Origin: Haloferax sp. Atlit-12N
Lineage (GTDB): Archaea; Halobacteriota; Halobacteria; Halobacteriales; Haloferacaceae
DNA: 64,000 bases
Direction of reading: 5' to 3'
Assembly (NCBI RefSeq): GCF_003383095.1
Contig: NZ_PSYW01000002.1
Coordinates: 1,169,441 to 1,233,440 of the forward strand
This document shows, in pieces, positions 8,692 to 17,059 of this stretch. Both the position numbers and the translations under genes were made by a program. The first letter of the stretch is position 1, and every line of letters starts with the position of its first letter. Below the pieces are notes generated by a model. It saw only the letters and a list, made by a program, of their open reading frames with translations. It had not been told where the DNA came from and searched no databases.

Positions 8692-10680
8692 TTGGCCAAA
8701 CTAGCGCGGTTCCAATATCCATTCGACTCATCAGTTAATTATAATATCACTGATGGTCACGGTTCGGCATCGTCTGTGAATTTGGAGACATACTTCCACA
8801 AGCGTGAACAGGGAGAACGCAGGCTGGGCACTGCACTCACCGACATCGCGCTCGACCAACGACTCGAACAGTTCGTCCGTGAAACAGCCCAAAATAGTGC
8901 TGACGAAGCCCAAGATGGGTTGACGCCCGAACTCCTCTACCGCTTCGATCAACTCGAAGGATCTCGTCTCGACGAGTTCTTAGACGCAATTAACTGGGAC
9001 ACGAAGTTCCGAGATCACCTAGAGGCCGTCGCGGAAAACGACGACGAGATTGGTGTACAGAACATGGTCGACCGGATAGAGAAGGGTACACTTCCACTTC
9101 TGATGGTCGAAGACAAGAATACGACCGGGTTGACAGGGGACGAATTTTCTGACGACACTAACTACGCGTCTCTGATTCAAGATTTTGGCCGATCTACGAA
9201 AGACGAATCAGAAGGCGGAGTTCACGGTGTCGGTGCGTCTGTACTGTGGGGTTTCTCCGGAATCAAGACTGCCATGTTTCTGACGACGCCTGAGGGATGG
9301 TCTGACACAGATGTACCACGATTCGTGGGCCGAATCGATCTGCCATTCCACGAATACGGAGGGAAAGAATATCACGGAGACGGATGGATTGGTAATAGCG
9401 GCACTCAGGACCGCAGAGCAGTATCGATAGAGGGGCCTACTGCAGCAGACATAGCTGCGGACGCCTTACACATAGACGAAAGTCGGGCTAGAGCTGATGC
9501 TACCGGGACCACGGCAATCGTCGTGGGATTCCGAGAGCCTAGTCGCAGCCGTCGCTCTCCCCAGAAGGTGATAGAGCGGATCGAAGATCTGGCAGTCATG
9601 TACTACTGGCCACTAATTCTCGAGGATGGTCTCGATATTTCTATCCAAGCACCCGACGATAGCTCACCCTCGGCTATCGACCCAACAACGAACAAGGACC
9701 TGGAGGCGTTCATCGAAGCGTACCAACAGCGGGACTCGGCGAGTGAAACACTCGGTGCTGCACCTGACGTAGCCGCGATCAACATCCCACTGACAGTGCC
9801 CGCACACAAGGATGGAAAGTCGTCGACGGATGCAGAGGTCACTCTCGTAGTTCGAAGCCACGAATCACGACCCAACAGCATGCCGAACCAGATTGCGTTG
9901 TTCCGTGGCGCGCGCCACGTGGTCAAATACCGGAAGTACGACCACATCGCCCGGTCCACTACTCAGCACTTTCAGGCGATCCTCCTCGCAGGGAAAGCTC
10001 GACATCCGTTTGATGCTGACGACGACGATATTCCTGATTCGGATCTCGTGGTCGAGGACTTCTTCCGTAAGGCTGAGCCGAAAGCCCACGATACTTGGGA
10101 GAAAGAAGTCAGCAAACTGGAACATAACTATTCAGGGGGTAGCAGCGAGATCAATACACTGTTCAAAGACACTCTACCAGCACGGTTGACGGAGCTTCTC
10201 ACCTCCGCCGGCTCCGACGACAGTGAAATGCTCGGGGACGTCGGACGGCGGTTCCCCTACTTCTCAGGAGGACCGAACCGAGGTCGAAGCCGCGGTGGTG
10301 GGGGTGGTGGTAGTCGAACTATAGAACGTGTCAGATCCAACCTCAATCACATCGGTGACAAGTACCGTAGTACGGGGACTTTAGAGCTAACAGAGTCCTT
10401 GGAGGACGACTGGGGATTGACGGTGGAATTCGCTGTACTCGATTCTTCCAACAACGTAATCGAGACCGTTGCGTTGGACAACATTTCCGGAACAGACCCT
10501 GAAACAGGCGCAAATTTGTCTGTGGAAAACAACGAGACAATGGTTCGAGTCCCCGGTGGAAAGGACGCCGTCGAATTCGATGCAATGTCGGTCTCGACAG
10601 CAAGTATCGATGCGGTCGGAGAAGGTAGAGCACGGCTCAATTTCACTATCGAGACCAATCTTGGAGGGGCGAGAACGTGA
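8692..10680 (+). CDS. GHKL ATPase of the three-gene cassette
   Basis: 662 residues. The N-terminal GHKL fold is visible as N-box FVRETAQNSADEA (about 60-72), adenine-contact loop VEDKNTTGL (about 137-145) and lid GGVHGVGAS (about 173-181). A transducer-like middle follows, then a glycine-rich linker (about 538-550) and a beta-rich C-terminal domain. That last domain is the part matched by the partial gene at 1-363. It differs clearly from the MORC-like ATPase at 3736-5751 in motif wording and length. The only in-frame start after the upstream stop at 8662-8664 is TTG at 8692, so the true start is somewhat uncertain. It heads the right cassette, overlaps the next gene by 4 bases, and probably acts as an ATP-driven switch in anti-mobile-element defence (inference). 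Confidence 0.8.
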   Translation: MAKLARFQYPFDSSVNYNITDGHGSASSVNLETYFHKREQGERRLGTALTDIALDQRLEQFVRETAQNSADEAQDGLTPELLYRFDQLEGSRLDEFLDAINWDTKFRDHLEAVAENDDEIGVQNMVDRIEKGTLPLLMVEDKNTTGLTGDEFSDDTNYASLIQDFGRSTKDESEGGVHGVGASVLWGFSGIKTAMFLTTPEGWSDTDVPRFVGRIDLPFHEYGGKEYHGDGWIGNSGTQDRRAVSIEGPTAADIAADALHIDESRARADATGTTAIVVGFREPSRSRRSPQKVIERIEDLAVMYYWPLILEDGLDISIQAPDDSSPSAIDPTTNKDLEAFIEAYQQRDSASETLGAAPDVAAINIPLTVPAHKDGKSSTDAEVTLVVRSHESRPNSMPNQIALFRGARHVVKYRKYDHIARSTTQHFQAILLAGKARHPFDADDDDIPDSDLVVEDFFRKAEPKAHDTWEKEVSKLEHNYSGGSSEINTLFKDTLPARLTELLTSAGSDDSEMLGDVGRRFPYFSGGPNRGRSRGGGGGGSRTIERVRSNLNHIGDKYRSTGTLELTESLEDDWGLTVEFAVLDSSNNVIETVALDNISGTDPETGANLSVENNETMVRVPGGKDAVEFDAMSVSTASIDAVGEGRARLNFTIETNLGGART

Positions 10681-11636
10681 CAACTCACCAATACCATCAG
10701 GACGCTTATCCATACAATCACGACGGTGAGTCACTCGGATTCGAGGCGACCGAACTACGTCTGGACGGTGACGAACAAGAACTCCCGAAAGACCCGTCAG
10801 AGTTCCCACTATTCGAACACGATGAAGAGTGGAACACTGCCGAGTTCGACGTCGAATTGTCAGTCACAGACGAGACACTAAGCTACGTATTTCCACCAAA
10901 CGAAGTCGAGGGCGCACTAGTCGTAGCTGGATACGCTCCACAGACACACGGACGATTTATCGAACCCATCGAAACTGACGATCTTGAGCAAGGAACTTAC
11001 AGCGGAACCATCGTAATAGAGAGAGAATCCTACCGTGGTCGTGTCGAGTTTGAACCACTCCTGATTCGGAATGACTACCGACCGGACGACGACGAGTACG
11101 GTAGACAGAGTGGGCGGATGCTCGCTCACGGCCCGTACGTCGATCTGTATCTCGACCCGCCACGGTTGTCGCTCAGCGGTGACCTCCCCGTCATCCCCGC
11201 AGACTTCAACGGAGACGACAACCCTGGTAAGCCAGGTGCTGAGTGGCACGTAGACGTCACCGATGCTGCTAAACCAAAACTGTATCTCAACGAGGCGTAC
11301 CCGACTGTCGTTGCAGCCATCAACGCGATCGAGAGACCGACCAAACAGGGACTCATCGGACGTGTCGCACTAAATCATCTTGCTGTCTCTATGTTGACGC
11401 AGTTCACGATCAAAGCAGCTACGCACGCAGTCATCAAAGGGGGAATCGAGTACGACTGGCAAGAGACACTCTTGACCGACCTCTGTGGGCACTACTTTAC
11501 CGACGGTACAGTCGACGAGTTCGAGAGTTCGTTGGGCATCGAAGCAATCTCCACGACCATCAACGAGGTAGAGGCAATCTACCAGCAGCGACAGCAACCA
11601 TACAACGATATTAAACGACTATTGGAGATGATCTGA
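10677..11636 (+). CDS. Unrecognised cassette protein, copy 2
   Basis: 319 residues; the GTG start overlaps the upstream stop (GTGA). Paralogue of 360-1370, with the same order of segments: a YP-x-N start, the VFPPNEVEGALVV region, GTYSGT, and EPLLIRNDY, then LYLNEAYP leading into a helical C-terminal part. Beta-rich first, helical later, strongly acidic; no signal peptide, membrane segment or known catalytic motif. I do not recognise the family. That the GHKL gene, this gene and the DUF6339-like gene recur in this order twice within 12.4 kb argues that the three products work together. Confidence 0.8.
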   Translation: MTTHQYHQDAYPYNHDGESLGFEATELRLDGDEQELPKDPSEFPLFEHDEEWNTAEFDVELSVTDETLSYVFPPNEVEGALVVAGYAPQTHGRFIEPIETDDLEQGTYSGTIVIERESYRGRVEFEPLLIRNDYRPDDDEYGRQSGRMLAHGPYVDLYLDPPRLSLSGDLPVIPADFNGDDNPGKPGAEWHVDVTDAAKPKLYLNEAYPTVVAAINAIERPTKQGLIGRVALNHLAVSMLTQFTIKAATHAVIKGGIEYDWQETLLTDLCGHYFTDGTVDEFESSLGIEAISTTINEVEAIYQQRQQPYNDIKRLLEMI

Positions 11637-11638
11637 CG

Positions 11639-12373
11639 ATGGAGACACTCTACAGACTCACCACTGGTGGCGAAGGGAACCTAGTAACAGACGAGTTCAT
11701 CCAAGACGATATCACGTACGACAGTAGCGAGGTCCAACCCTTCGTAGAGAAAACTGACTACGAAGCAGATCTCGACTCGTTAGGTCAAGTGCTTGACTAC
11801 GTCATGAACGAAGGCCGCCACCGATTCGAGTCGGATCGCTCGGACTTGGACGCTGCCGTCGCACCTGCCGTGAGAAAATTTATCGACGTTCCTCGCAGAG
11901 CAGCTGGCGACCCGGGAATTTGGCACTACTTGGCGGTCGTCTGGCGTCCTGACTACGTCCGATTCCGATGGCCGATGAAGGGAACTACTTCGATCACATC
12001 ACTTCGAGAGAAGTTCACGAAATCGACCGAAGACCTCTACGCACCGGCCTTCGCACGACTCTGGTTCATGGCTGACTTCACCCGAACCGAGGACGATGGA
12101 TACGGGCCAACCGAGAAAATACTGACCCGCCAATACATAGCTAATCGATTGTTCGACCGTAAGGACCTCCGCCGTGAGGCCGCGGTCCAAGCCTTCGCCA
12201 AGGTCGCCTACGAACGTGATGATGCCGATTTCATCGACGACAATGATCTCGTTGAGAAGGTGGCGAAAGCACTGAGTCACGAACTCTCGTCCATCTCTGC
12301 AGAAGCAATCGGAGCCAAGGGAGTGGGGAAGTTGATAGAACAAAAGATAGAGCAGTTTAAAATTAGTTCGTAG
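11639..12373 (+). CDS. DUF6339-like cassette protein, copy 2
   Basis: 244 residues, helical and acidic, beginning 2 bases after the previous stop. Shared with 1367-2086: D-x-AVA-P near the middle, IWHYLAV, P-x-YVRFRW, and RLWFMADF. These resemble DUF6339 from memory; no enzymatic motif is seen. Copy 2 is probably the last gene of the right cassette, because an AT-rich 343-bp gap follows it. The conserved aromatic and arginine-rich centre could be a nucleic-acid or partner-binding surface, but that is a guess. Confidence 0.75.
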   Translation: METLYRLTTGGEGNLVTDEFIQDDITYDSSEVQPFVEKTDYEADLDSLGQVLDYVMNEGRHRFESDRSDLDAAVAPAVRKFIDVPRRAAGDPGIWHYLAVVWRPDYVRFRWPMKGTTSITSLREKFTKSTEDLYAPAFARLWFMADFTRTEDDGYGPTEKILTRQYIANRLFDRKDLRREAAVQAFAKVAYERDDADFIDDNDLVEKVAKALSHELSSISAEAIGAKGVGKLIEQKIEQFKISS

Positions 12374-12716
12374 ACTGGATACAACACAAACATATCAAAG
12401 TGTATTACTTTTCGGCTCGGGACTGAATTGACGACATACCTAGTCCAAGATTTGTACAGGTTGGGACCAGAGCCCCGTCCAGTTTTTTAGCTGACAATCA
12501 AAAACGTCGGCATTTCCCGAATACGTAACGCTGTCCATCAGTTCAAGTCTGTACCGTCTCTGACTTTACTGAGTACCTTTTAATTCATGTAAATGAATTA
12601 AACTTTATGTTGATAACTCAGTCACAGACGGTGTTCAAATTTCTTTTAGATATAGTACAGAAGAGAGTAACAGACATTTTTAATCACCTTGACGTTCTTT
12701 GGGTTTTCATCCGTAA
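12374..12716. other. AT-rich intergenic region
   Basis: 343 bp with no supportable gene, clearly richer in A and T than either flank. It holds the 10-bp-arm inverted repeat at 12579-12602 and a TATA-like TTTTTAATC near 12675-12684, about 35 bases before the next gene. It looks like acquired DNA joining two separate modules. Confidence 0.5.
12579..12602. promoter_or_regulatory. Perfect 10-bp inverted repeat upstream of the OLD gene
   Basis: TTTAATTCAT and ATGAATTAAA are exact complements separated by GTAA. It lies about 115 bp before the OLD-family gene and about 75-95 bp before its presumed TATA box. It could be an operator for a dimeric regulator, or simply an AT-rich hairpin. Confidence 0.4.
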
Positions 12717-14294
12717 ATGATTGTAGAGAAACTATATCGTGAACGTACAACTGAGTCCTTTGACCACAGTCTCCGATTGGCGGACACCACAGTTCTAGTC
12801 GGCCCAAACAACGCGGGGAAGACACAGACTTTGCGTGATATCCGTAACATCATACTAAGAGACAAAAATCCAACAATATTTGGCTCTCTTTCTTTTCACT
12901 CTGGTGATTTCCGGCCGATATTACGTGGTCTACACTATGTCAAAGAGCGCGATAGAATAGTTGTGAGTGGTCAAGCTGGCCGCACAGTGAGCGTTGAGTC
13001 AGAGAAGTGGCGAGGGTGGTTGAACGACAATCTCTCTACATCATCTCGGGAGGTCTTCGATACTCTATCACCAGCACTCGTGACCTTTCTGGACGCATCG
13101 TCTCGCCTTCAACTTGCTACAGAGTCATCAGTCGGCGCTGATCAAACTCGTAGAAATCCTAAAAACATGACACTCTCCATGCTGTATCGCTCAGATGAAT
13201 CGTATTCGAAATTTAGAGAGATATTTAAGGACGTCTTCGGAGTTTCACCAGTAATCGACTACAGTGACCAAGGCAGTATCCGGATCCAAGTTGGACAGTG
13301 TGACGAAAGTCCCCCCTCACATCCACGTGAACTTGGCGAATTCATCGAAGAAAATGGGTTTTCTCCGATTGATGAGGCTGGGGATGGTTACTTGAGTTTT
13401 GCTGGTGTAGTCGGAAGTCTGTTGGTCTCGAAATCACGGTTACTACTTCTTGACGAACCAGCTGCATTTCTTCATCCCTCACAGGCTCGGCGCTTAGGTG
13501 AGTGGATCGCCGAGGTCGGGTGTGAAACGACAGAACAAATTGTAATGTCCACTCATAACGCAAATTTCCTTAACGGGGTTCTGGAATCACCAACTAACGT
13601 CTCAATTCATCGATTGAACCGAACCGGAGATCATACTCAGTTCAATCAAATTGGCCTGGACGCTGCTGAGCGAATCGCTACTGACCCGCTTCTAAGAAGC
13701 CAGAGAGTACTTGAATCCGCGTTCCATACCGGAATAGTTGTCTGTGAAGGGGGTTCTGATAGAGCAGTATACGAAGCCGTTGCACGAATAAAGCACGATG
13801 AGTCAGATATCCAGTTCGTTGACGGACTAGGTCTATCTTCTCTTGATAAGATTGCTCGAGCAGCAACGGATGCCCAGATACCGGTGGCGGCTATAGTTGA
13901 TTTAGACATTCTCAACCCTCACCGAGACTTGACGGATTTAATTCGAGGTATGCTGGGCGGTGCGGAGTATAACGAGGTACAGCCAATAATCACAGATTAC
14001 GCACAGATACAGGACGAGATATCCACATTGAAAGATGGTGTGGAAAATATGCCTGAGAAACACAAAGAGATAATCAAGAACGTGATCGAAGATGCGAGCG
14101 AGCACGGTGTATACCTCGTACCGTGTGGGGAGTTAGAGGATTGGATGGACCTTGATGTGAGCCCAGATAAAAAAGGGAGGTGGCTAAACGAAGCCCTCAA
14201 CACGATTTCTGAGGGTAACTGCCCAGAAGATCTTAGCGAGTTTGTATTAGATGTACTAAACGACGTTGACGCTCAATACAAGACGAGAGATTAA
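12717..14294 (+). CDS. OLD-family ATPase with TOPRIM nuclease domain
   Basis: 525 residues. An ABC-type ATPase domain comes first: Walker A GPNNAGKT (29-36), then LLLLDEPAAFLHP as Walker B (around 240-250) and STHNANFL as the switch histidine region. A TOPRIM-like domain follows, with CEGGSD (about 343-348) and DLD (about 396-398) as metal-binding acidic clusters. This matches OLD-family nucleases, used against phages and plasmids. Class 2 members pair with a UvrD-type helicase (Gabija), but none is present here, so it may act alone or with the convergent gene. Codons are AT-rich and unlike those of the core region, suggesting acquisition. A PARIS-type fused ATPase-TOPRIM is an alternative I could not confirm. 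Confidence 0.82.
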   Translation: MIVEKLYRERTTESFDHSLRLADTTVLVGPNNAGKTQTLRDIRNIILRDKNPTIFGSLSFHSGDFRPILRGLHYVKERDRIVVSGQAGRTVSVESEKWRGWLNDNLSTSSREVFDTLSPALVTFLDASSRLQLATESSVGADQTRRNPKNMTLSMLYRSDESYSKFREIFKDVFGVSPVIDYSDQGSIRIQVGQCDESPPSHPRELGEFIEENGFSPIDEAGDGYLSFAGVVGSLLVSKSRLLLLDEPAAFLHPSQARRLGEWIAEVGCETTEQIVMSTHNANFLNGVLESPTNVSIHRLNRTGDHTQFNQIGLDAAERIATDPLLRSQRVLESAFHTGIVVCEGGSDRAVYEAVARIKHDESDIQFVDGLGLSSLDKIARAATDAQIPVAAIVDLDILNPHRDLTDLIRGMLGGAEYNEVQPIITDYAQIQDEISTLKDGVENMPEKHKEIIKNVIEDASEHGVYLVPCGELEDWMDLDVSPDKKGRWLNEALNTISEGNCPEDLSEFVLDVLNDVDAQYKTRD

Positions 14295-14340
14295 GCAAGG
14301 TTTTTTGTATACGTCCCTATATTATTCCGTTGTGGATGGT

Positions 14341-14353
14341 GCCCCACTGGGGC
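14341..14353. terminator. Small hairpin between convergent genes
   Basis: GCCCC-ACT-GGGGC forms a 5-bp stem with a 3-base loop in the 124-bp gap between two converging genes. It could be a terminator; the stem is short and no clear T-run follows on either strand. Confidence 0.25.
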
Positions 14354-14418
14354 GCTTCCAACTTCACCCTTTCCCGCGGCAGGCAATGGGTCGCTCCCAC
14401 GCCTACCGCATTTCTACA

Positions 14419-15474
14419 CTATCTAGACGCATCACTGTCCATGAACTCATTAATGAAGGATTCAGCCTCAATGATTTCAAGGTCCGTAGTAGGATTCAGT
14501 TTCTGTAACGTTTTCGCCACATCAGTATTTGAACCGTAAGTGGGGACTATCTTATCATCATTACGTACAATTGCAGGGAGACGGTGTGGCTCCAAGCCTA
14601 CTACACAACCACCTTTCTCCTGTGCGTGTCTGCGCAACATACCGTGGAACTCAGTCTCCTTGAGGACCGGCTGGTCAGAGTTCGAAAAGTGCTCGTCATG
14701 GATAAAGAACACTGGATGGGGGTAATGGAGTTCTGGTCGAATCGCGTAGTCGTACTCTGGAACTATGTGGTCTTCTTCGCTCATTTCGTGATTAATGTCG
14801 CTACTGGTTATTCCTTCAGTTCCGTCACGGAGCCTCGAAAGAATTCTGTGAGCTTGGTTTGAAAGTTCGCTGAAATCCTTATCTTTTGACAGCGTGCTAC
14901 CCAAATAGTTTGCAATGATATCTGCCGAAGAAATAGAGGGATATGTCGTATCTCCGTGAGGGACCAGATTCAGATCTTCAAATTCTTTTCCTAAATACTT
15001 CCAGGCCTTCGTAATTCGGCCCTGTACATTATCAAGCCAGAGTTCAGTAGGGGTGTCGTCCCAATCCAGTGATTCTCGATGGGAGTTCCATGCAGTGACA
15101 ACGGGGAAGTACTGCGAGAGTTTGTTCTCAACAAAATTTCGGGCCCCAATTGACCGCCCGCCGATCTCAACACCGTCAAGATACCAACCAATCGCTACGT
15201 GAATCTTTTCGATCGCGGGGTTATTTACAATTCCTTCAATCAGGTCTTGCCGTGCTTCTCTAACGTGGAAACTAGGGACCCGAGAAACGATAGTGCTAGA
15301 GTCAAGTACTGCATTCCGTATTTCGACGTCGTATTTCTCAAAAAGGTCCTCAACGACATCAAAATAATGCTCGTCGAACTCACTGCCGTTCCGAATCTTC
15401 AATGCGACCCCAATCAGGAAACTCCGATGTCCCTGTTGTATGAGAGAGGAGTCCGCAACGAGGAATCTTGCCAT
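14419..15474 (-). CDS. Hypothetical protein, possible RNase H-fold (DUF3800-like)
   Basis: About 351 residues from the ATG at 15474, chosen because the protein then starts MARFLVADSS, a plausible first beta strand; earlier in-frame starts add an unrelated stretch. Spaced acidic residues (the D in VADSS, the D in VLDSS, and the D in SISSADIIANYL near the middle) are reminiscent of DUF3800-type RNase H folds, but I cannot confirm the family. No signal peptide or membrane segment. Codons and base composition match the neighbouring OLD gene, which it faces. The two may have arrived together; a nuclease role is inference. Confidence 0.6.
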   Translation of the reverse strand: MARFLVADSSLIQQGHRSFLIGVALKIRNGSEFDEHYFDVVEDLFEKYDVEIRNAVLDSSTIVSRVPSFHVREARQDLIEGIVNNPAIEKIHVAIGWYLDGVEIGGRSIGARNFVENKLSQYFPVVTAWNSHRESLDWDDTPTELWLDNVQGRITKAWKYLGKEFEDLNLVPHGDTTYPSISSADIIANYLGSTLSKDKDFSELSNQAHRILSRLRDGTEGITSSDINHEMSEEDHIVPEYDYAIRPELHYPHPVFFIHDEHFSNSDQPVLKETEFHGMLRRHAQEKGGCVVGLEPHRLPAIVRNDDKIVPTYGSNTDVAKTLQKLNPTTDLEIIEAESFINEFMDSDASR

Positions 15475-15739
15475 CTTGTTGGATACAGTTAGATGTAAGG
15501 ACCATGTATAATTATTCATCCTTGGTAGACAACCAAGAATCTCTATCGGGAAGGGGAAGCATCCACACATGACGTTGTAATGGGTGCACGCTAATCGTCG
15601 GTTAGCTTTCTGATCAAAACACTGTTGCAGTCAATGACAGATTCTTATCGAACTTGTCTTTCTTCTAATTGCTAGACTGTACCAAATAGGATCGCCTATC
15701 TGAGGAGCGAACGAATATTTCTCCGGTTTCAAGCCATGG

Positions 15740-16180
15740 CTATTCCATCGCAAGTTCCGGAAGTCGCTCCTGAAACAATCTATCCAGAACCGTCCACAGA
15801 ACCTCCGTCGGAATCTGCTTCTCGAACTGCACCGCCTCGTGATTGGTCTCTCCTTCGTCGGGCAGATAATACTGGAAGTGAACCGCCCCGAGTTCGGGAT
15901 GGTCGTCGTCACGATGCCAGCCACAGTTGAACCCTGTATTCGGGTCGGCGTAATGTATCCGAAACTGCGACTCGTCTCCGACGAACCGCCACTTGACGGC
16001 GAGCGTCGGCGACTCTGGCCCAGTCGTCGGCACGACTCGATTAGGGTCAATCGCTGCTTGGATGTACTTCTTGACGATGCTGTCCGGTTCGTAGGACACC
16101 GACGTGACGGCAGGGTGTCTCTGCAAAACGTCCTTCAGCCCCTCGTAGACTGAGCTGTCGATAGTTCCTGATAACCCCAT
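15740..16180 (-). CDS. TumE-like toxin (DUF6516)
   Basis: 146 residues from the ATG at 16180. The core has a strand-rich segment (WRFVGDESQFRIHYAD), then GWHRDDDHPELGAVHFQYYLP, where spaced His, Arg and Asp residues fit the TumE/DUF6516 toxin family. TumE proteins are toxins of two-gene modules with a small HTH antitoxin, TumA. The gene starts 4 bases after the end of the upstream HTH gene, so the two form one operon. The C-terminus is helical. Assignment is by motif memory; an unrelated pseudo-enzyme is possible. Confidence 0.65.
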   Translation of the reverse strand: MGLSGTIDSSVYEGLKDVLQRHPAVTSVSYEPDSIVKKYIQAAIDPNRVVPTTGPESPTLAVKWRFVGDESQFRIHYADPNTGFNCGWHRDDDHPELGAVHFQYYLPDEGETNHEAVQFEKQIPTEVLWTVLDRLFQERLPELAME

Positions 16181-16184
16181 TTGG

Positions 16185-16700
16185 TCACGCGGAGATAGAG
16201 TCTCGTTTGGTCGCCCAGTCGTACTCGTTGAGCGCCGCTCGAACGACTGGGAGACGGTCAGCGAGGTGCTCCCATTCGCTAGCAACCTCTCGCCGCGCTT
16301 CGACTTCGTCGGTGTCGTCCAAGTCGGCTATGCTCGCTCGAAGTTCACCAGGCGTCTCGACATTGTACGACTGCTTCCAGTCAGTAATCTTGCTCCGCAT
16401 CGAGTCGAGGGCACTCGTCAACTCCTCACGGCTGTGTTCTCGCTGGAGTGCCGCAACCTCCCGGTAGGTCGCCATAAGCTGGTCGACACAGTAGAGCGTC
16501 TGGTCGCCTTGCTCGATTTTGCGGAGGACGTTGTCCTCGACGAGTTGGTCGAGATACTTCTGGGCCGTCTTGACGGAGACTTCTGTCTCGTTCGCAACCC
16601 ACGACGCCGTTCGAGGCGTTCGAAGCGTCCGTGCGGCGGCACGGATGCGCTCACCCCGGGTCATCGAAGCGTTAGGGTCGTTCTGGTTTTCCTCGGGCAT
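16185..16700 (-). CDS. Winged-HTH regulator, probable antitoxin of the TumE-like toxin
   Basis: About 171 residues. The N-terminal winged helix reads TASWVANETEVSVKTAQKYLDQL followed by a wing with VLRKIEQGDQTLY; the rest is a long helical region. This resembles haloarchaeal DUF7342-type regulators. The ATG at 16700 is preferred because a TATA-like GATATATG lies 25-30 bases before it, predicting a leaderless message; a longer frame would run through that promoter. It precedes the TumE-like gene by 4 bases and probably represses the pair and neutralises the toxin (inference). Confidence 0.7.
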   Translation of the reverse strand: MPEENQNDPNASMTRGERIRAAARTLRTPRTASWVANETEVSVKTAQKYLDQLVEDNVLRKIEQGDQTLYCVDQLMATYREVAALQREHSREELTSALDSMRSKITDWKQSYNVETPGELRASIADLDDTDEVEARREVASEWEHLADRLPVVRAALNEYDWATKRDSISA

Positions 16701-16778
16701 ACTCGATTCTACGAGGTGGTAGAACATATATCCACTAGGTTGGAAATATGAATCTGGCAAAGGACAACGTTCGTCTGG

Positions 16779-16898
16779 CGAACGAAATGAATCCAAAAAT
16801 ATGGTCGACTGGGCACGCTGAAAATGTGCCCCACAGCCTCTCTTCCACTTGAAATCTAGACCCCGTTCGTCCCTCGCACGAAAGCCCGTCGGGTCCGT
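16779..16898. repeat. Dispersed repeat, copy A
   Basis: About 120 bp that align with 21208-21325. Common blocks, in order, are CGAACGAA-x-TGAATCCAAAA, a GAAA-x-TG block, TGAAAT-x-TAGA, and an identical 21-base stretch at 16875-16895 ending CCCGTCGGGTC. No gene lies in it. The 16701-17059 gap otherwise holds only the two flanking promoters. Copies may mark the ends of an inserted segment. Confidence 0.55.
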
Positions 16899-17026
16899 AC
16901 ACTTCTGGAACGCTTCAGAACCAAAGAGTGAGTTCTCTAACCGTCGAATTCGTATATTCTCCCGCCAACCGATTTCGTCACGTAGCGTGACGGACTCACA
17001 CTCCGGAGGACTAGTACTACCAGCAT

Positions 17027-17047
17027 AAATCTAAAATACATAGATTT
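17027..17047. promoter_or_regulatory. Palindromic operator before the HTH-PIN operon
   Basis: AAATCTA and TAGATTT are perfect 7-bp arms with a 7-base spacer, ending 12 bases before the ATG at 17060. The spacer and arms include the likely TATA region (AAAATACATA). A repressor bound here would block transcription, as expected for autoregulation by the HTH antitoxin. Confidence 0.55.
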
Positions 17048-17059
17048 CGTATTTCACGT

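Noticed and set aside
12717..14294. Gabija (GajA) assignment for the OLD-family gene
   Set aside because: GajA needs a UvrD-like GajB neighbour; the adjacent gene is convergent and has no helicase motifs.
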